A stretch of DNA of 64,000 nucleotides, from NCBI GenBank assembly GCA_022483045.1, contig JAKVOA010000002.1, positions 62,001 to 126,000 of the forward strand, written 5' to 3'. Source of the DNA: Oscillospiraceae bacterium (GTDB lineage: Bacteria > Bacillota > Clostridia > Oscillospirales > Acutalibacteraceae). The first letter of the stretch is position 1, and every line of letters starts with the position of its first letter. Positions 61,043 to 64,000 of the stretch are shown here, piece by piece. Both the position numbers and the translations under genes were made by a program. The notes under the pieces are model-generated. The model was given only the letters and a program-made list of their open reading frames with translations, did not search any database and was not told the origin of the DNA.

Positions 61043-62263
61043 CTATAGCTGTTCTAGCTGTTCCCCAGCGGGCGGCCCGCTCTCTGTGTGCCGCACGGTC
61101 TGCCAGCACTGTGTGCGAAACACCGCCGCCGCGGCCAGCGAAAGCACCGCCGGTATCAGCATTCCCGCCGCCACGCTGCAGCGCGCTATCAAAAAGCCGA
61201 TGAGCAGCGGCGCCGCCATAAAGCCCGCGTAGTGCGCGATAAGCACCATAGAGCTGCCCAGCGAGGTCTTTTCCATGCTCCAGTGGCAGGCAATGTCGAG
61301 CGTCATGGGCAGAATGGTGCCCTCGGCAAAGCCGGAAACCCCCGTCATGGCCAGCATAACAAGACCGCTGCCAGAAAGTACGCCGGCCAAAACCGCCGCC
61401 CCCGCAATCAGGTGCCCCGCGAAAATGACCTGCCGCGGCAGCAGCCCCAGCCGCGGTACCACGAGCCGCGCGGCCGCCACGGTCACCCAAAAGACCGAAA
61501 GCGCCACTGCCCCGTACGCCGGGCTTTTCAGGTACTCTGAAAGATAGCGCGTAATCCAAGTGGTAATGCCGATTTGATGGGCGCCGTACAAAAAGGAACA
61601 AATCAAAAGCCCGCGCTTGCCCTTTTCCGAAACAAAGGCCCGTATATCCCCGCCGCGGATTTTTTTCTCGGCGGCCGGGCGGGCGCCGGCCCTGCCCGCA
61701 CCCGAAAGCGCGTGCTCACCCCGCAGGTAGAGCACCGCCGCCACAAGCGACAGGCACCCCACTGCCAAAAGCCTTTGCTGCCAGGCGAGGCCCGCCTTTG
61801 CCAGCAGGCTGAGCAGGACCGGCCCCGCCAAGCCCCCAATTCCGTAAATGCCGTGCAATAGATTTACATAAAATGCGGATTTTTCCGGGTACAGGTCTAC
61901 CATAATGGAAGAACCCAGAGAATCCATAAAGCCAAACAAAATGCCGTACACGCCGTAGCCCGCCAGCAAAAGCGCAAACAGGGGCCTGGTGCCAAAAAGG
62001 AAAAAGATAATCGGAATGCCCACGGCGGTCAAGACCAGCACGCGGCTTTTTTCCATGCGGCCCGCCAGCACGCCCGCCAAAAACAGCGCCGCCAGGCTGC
62101 CCGCACTTTGAAAGGAACTCATCAGTCCCTGCTGGTACGAGTACAGGTGGTAGTAGGCGATGTATTCACTGAGCAAGACCCCCTGCGTAGTGGCACACAC
62201 GGCCCCGACAAACATCACGCTGAAAATGCCCAGTAAAAAGGCTCTGCCGTTTTTTCGCTTCAT
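61043..62263 (-). CDS. MFS transporter
   Basis: A 406-residue major-facilitator protein with about 12 TM helices. The first half shows YSYQQGLMSSFQSAGSLAALFLAGVLAGRMEKSRVLVL, with the MFS loop motif G-R-x-x-x-K between helices 2 and 3, and the second half IGITTWITRYLSEYLKSPAYGAVALSVFWVTVAAARLVVPRLG, resembling FucP/sugar-type MFS proteins. GGGGGAT precedes the ATG. It lies between a SIS isomerase and rpiB, so it likely transports a sugar or related compound. Confidence 0.88.
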   Translation of the reverse strand: MKRKNGRAFLLGIFSVMFVGAVCATTQGVLLSEYIAYYHLYSYQQGLMSSFQSAGSLAALFLAGVLAGRMEKSRVLVLTAVGIPIIFFLFGTRPLFALLLAGYGVYGILFGFMDSLGSSIMVDLYPEKSAFYVNLLHGIYGIGGLAGPVLLSLLAKAGLAWQQRLLAVGCLSLVAAVLYLRGEHALSGAGRAGARPAAEKKIRGGDIRAFVSEKGKRGLLICSFLYGAHQIGITTWITRYLSEYLKSPAYGAVALSVFWVTVAAARLVVPRLGLLPRQVIFAGHLIAGAAVLAGVLSGSGLVMLAMTGVSGFAEGTILPMTLDIACHWSMEKTSLGSSMVLIAHYAGFMAAPLLIGFLIARCSVAAGMLIPAVLSLAAAAVFRTQCWQTVRHTESGPPAGEQLEQL

Positions 62264-62291
62264 TTTATCCCCCAGTAGTACAAGGAATCCC

Positions 62292-62918
62292 TTACTTTAC
62301 GCGGGCCTTGTATTCTTTGAGCAGCTGCTGCCCCAAAGCACCACCCGGGTGAGAGAGCGCAAAGTCCTCTTTTTTAAAGCCTTTCATCTCGCACACAATG
62401 GTTGCCAGCGCGTCGCCCACGGCCAGGGCCGAGGTCGAGCTTGTGGTCGGCGCCAGGCCCATGTGGTCAATTTCGCTGCCGGCGTCCACCTTAAGGGCGA
62501 TGTCGGTGCCCTGTGCCAGGGGGGAGTCTTTGCTTTTGGTAATCGAGATCGTGGTCGGCCCAATGATTTTTAAAGACGGCAGCATATTTAAAATTTCCTT
62601 TGACTTGCCGCTGTTGGAAATCATGATCACCACGTCGTCTTTTGTAATCATGCCCATGTCGCCGTGCAGGGACTCACAGCTATGTACGAAAAACGCCGGT
62701 ACGCCAAGGCTTGCAAAGGTGGCGGCTATTTTTTCGCCGATGTGCCCGGTCTTGCCAAGGCCCGTCACGATAAGCCGGCCCTTGCAGTTTAAAATTGCGT
62801 GAACAGCCTGTGCATAAGATTCGTCTACCTGCTGCGACACCTTTTCCAGGGCGTCGGCCTCGGCAGTAATCTTCTTTTTGGCCTGTTCCATCAATTCTTG
62901 ATCTGAGTAGTTTTTCAT
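62292..62918 (-). CDS. KpsF/GutQ-like SIS-domain sugar-phosphate isomerase
   Basis: A 208-residue SIS-domain protein similar to the isomerase half of KpsF/GutQ arabinose-5-phosphate isomerases: GRLIVTGLGKTGHIGEKIAATFASLGVPAFFVHSCESLHGDMGMI, ISNSGKSKEILNMLPSLK and SSTSALAVGDALATIVCEMKGFKKEDFALSHPGGALGQQLL. The CBS pair that normally follows is absent, as in the shorter catabolic forms. It lies between the ABC permease and an MFS gene. Probable role: aldose/ketose interconversion of a phosphorylated sugar. Confidence 0.85.
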   Translation of the reverse strand: MKNYSDQELMEQAKKKITAEADALEKVSQQVDESYAQAVHAILNCKGRLIVTGLGKTGHIGEKIAATFASLGVPAFFVHSCESLHGDMGMITKDDVVIMISNSGKSKEILNMLPSLKIIGPTTISITKSKDSPLAQGTDIALKVDAGSEIDHMGLAPTTSSTSALAVGDALATIVCEMKGFKKEDFALSHPGGALGQQLLKEYKARVK

Positions 62919-62939
62919 GTCTGCCCCTCCTGCAGGTTT

Positions 62940-63911
62940 TTATTTGTTGACCATGTTGGGCTTTCTTTCTGTCGAAACCGCAACCGCAAAGATAACAACC
63001 AGGCCCTTGATTAAGAGCTGTACTTCTGAGGGCATGCCCCACAGCACCAGGCCGTTTGCCAAAATGCCAATGGTCAGGGCGCCTACCAAAGAGCCGCGCA
63101 CGCCGCCAATACCGCCGCGCTGCGAGGTGCCGCCCAAAACAACCGCTGTGATAACATTCAGCTCATAGCTCTGCCCAACAGAGGGGGAGCCAGAGCCAAT
63201 GCGCGCCGCCATCACCAAGCCGCCCAGTGCCGTAAACACACCGGCAAACAGAAACACCATGACTTTCAGCCGGTTTACGTTAATGCCGCTCAGGCGGGCC
63301 ACGGTCTCGTCGCCGCCGACCAGGCGGGTGTATCTGCCAAACAGGGTGTATCTTTCAATAATATAAACAATGACAAACGCCGCCGCCGCGATAATCAGCA
63401 TCCACGGGCGCTGCCCGAAAATCTGCTTAAAGGGGCTGTTAAAGTTAATCATGGTAATGGAGCCGCCGCTTATCATGGTGACCACTGCGCGGGCAATCGA
63501 GAGCATGCCCAGGGTGACTATAAAGGTCGGCACCATCAGCCGGGTGTGAATCAGGCCCATAAACAGGTAGCACACAAGCGAAACACCCAGTGCCGCCAAA
63601 ATGGCAAACAGCAGGTTGCCTGTGGAAAGGTACACCTTTGCTGCCACCACGCCGCACAGGCTTATCATAGAGCCTACCGACAAGTCAATGCTGCCCAGCA
63701 GGATAATAAACGTGCCGCCCAGGGCGCAGATGAGCAGGTCGGTAGAAGAGCCCAGCACGCTGAGCATATTGCTGCCTGTCAAAAACTTGCCGTCGGTCGT
63801 AAATACAAACAGCACAAATAAAATAACCAGCGCTGCAAAAGAAACATTCTTTTTAATGAAGCTGACAAAGTCTTTTTGCTTTGTCTGTGTTATGGCTTGG
63901 GTTTTTCCCAT
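62940..63911 (-). CDS. Ribose-type ABC transporter permease (RbsC-like)
   Basis: A 323-residue CUT2-family permease with about 8-10 TM helices. Family marks are GGTFIILLGSIDLSVGSMISLCGVVAAKV, TRLVGGDETVARLSGINVNRLKVMVFLFAGVFTALGGLVMAARIGSGSPSVG and ELNVITAVVLGGTSQRGGIGGVRGSLVGAL. It follows the ATPase gene by about 20 nt. The sugar could be ribose, allose, xylose or similar. Confidence 0.93.
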   Translation of the reverse strand: MGKTQAITQTKQKDFVSFIKKNVSFAALVILFVLFVFTTDGKFLTGSNMLSVLGSSTDLLICALGGTFIILLGSIDLSVGSMISLCGVVAAKVYLSTGNLLFAILAALGVSLVCYLFMGLIHTRLMVPTFIVTLGMLSIARAVVTMISGGSITMINFNSPFKQIFGQRPWMLIIAAAAFVIVYIIERYTLFGRYTRLVGGDETVARLSGINVNRLKVMVFLFAGVFTALGGLVMAARIGSGSPSVGQSYELNVITAVVLGGTSQRGGIGGVRGSLVGALTIGILANGLVLWGMPSEVQLLIKGLVVIFAVAVSTERKPNMVNK

Positions 63912-63934
63912 ATCTCAACATCCTTCCCAACAAA

Positions 63935-64000
63935 CTAAACCATTTTGGTTGCCACAAGTTCTTCTGTAAAGGCGTTCCGTTTAAATTCACCAGAGACCAT
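63935..64000 (-). CDS. C-terminus of a sugar ABC transporter ATPase (RbsA-like, partial)
   Basis: The last 21 codons before a TAG stop read MVSGEFKRNAFTEELVATKMV, which matches the usual end of CUT2 ATPases (SGE..R...TEE). The rest lies beyond the window. It stands immediately before the RbsC-like permease, as expected. Confidence 0.7.
   Translation of the reverse strand: MVSGEFKRNAFTEELVATKMV

Overview
The window looks like the chromosome of a spore-forming, moderately GC-rich Gram-positive Clostridia, most like the Oscillospiraceae/Ruminococcaceae. The evidence is the YpeB germination protein, an HPr, Gram-positive Shine-Dalgarno sites (AGGAGG-type, with several TTG/GTG starts), canonical sigma-A promoters, and PBSX-like phage genes. 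Most genes lie on the minus strand. The assignment is inferred from gene content only.

Left part (1-14.3 kb): mtnA (cut by the window edge) with a GntR/FadR regulator; an HPr lacking the regulatory Ser46; a PAP2 phosphatase with a COG2426 membrane protein; an amino-sugar operon (nucleotidyltransferase, N-acetylhexosamine 1-kinase, nagB, nagA) divergent from an AraC regulator; a thioesterase; an MBOAT acyltransferase with its SGNH-like partner; a GH53 galactanase without signal peptide; an AT-rich orphan membrane protein; and tRNA-Leu(UAG).

Middle part (14.3-38.3 kb): a YnbB-type PLP enzyme preceded by an array of four imperfect palindromes; a GNAT protein; a protein made of two fused M42 peptidase domains; murD; ypeB; and the arginine cluster argG-argC-argJ-argB-argD-argF with a good ARG box upstream of argG. 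Next come a flavin reductase and a galacto-oligosaccharide locus: GH42 beta-galactosidase, LacI regulator, binding protein, two permeases, an unknown 609-residue protein and a zinc-ribbon protein. The promoter of the transport operon and the distant GH53 promoter carry the same operator at the same distance from the -10 box, so import, GH53 and GH42 probably form one regulon.

Phage-derived block (39.7-50 kb): a compact minus-strand cluster in PBSX order: terminase small and large subunits, portal, protease, decoration protein, capsid, two connectors, then directly LysM baseplate protein, hub, spike, gp25-like, baseplate J, gpI-like and fibre. Sheath, tube, chaperones, tape measure, lysis genes and integrase are absent, yet the remaining frames are intact and tightly coupled. 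The hflX promoter lies inside the last codons of the fibre gene. This is the best candidate in the window for an undescribed system, possibly a domesticated packaging or delivery particle.

Right part (50-64 kb): a response regulator, sensor kinase and HtrA protease operon, in which the HtrA carries a huge repetitive cytosolic N-terminus; an orphan phage-type replication protein; leuCD; a Crp/Fnr regulator; a single-TM protein; and a sugar operon (partial ABC ATPase, ribose-type permease, SIS isomerase, MFS transporter, rpiB, HAD-VOC fusion).
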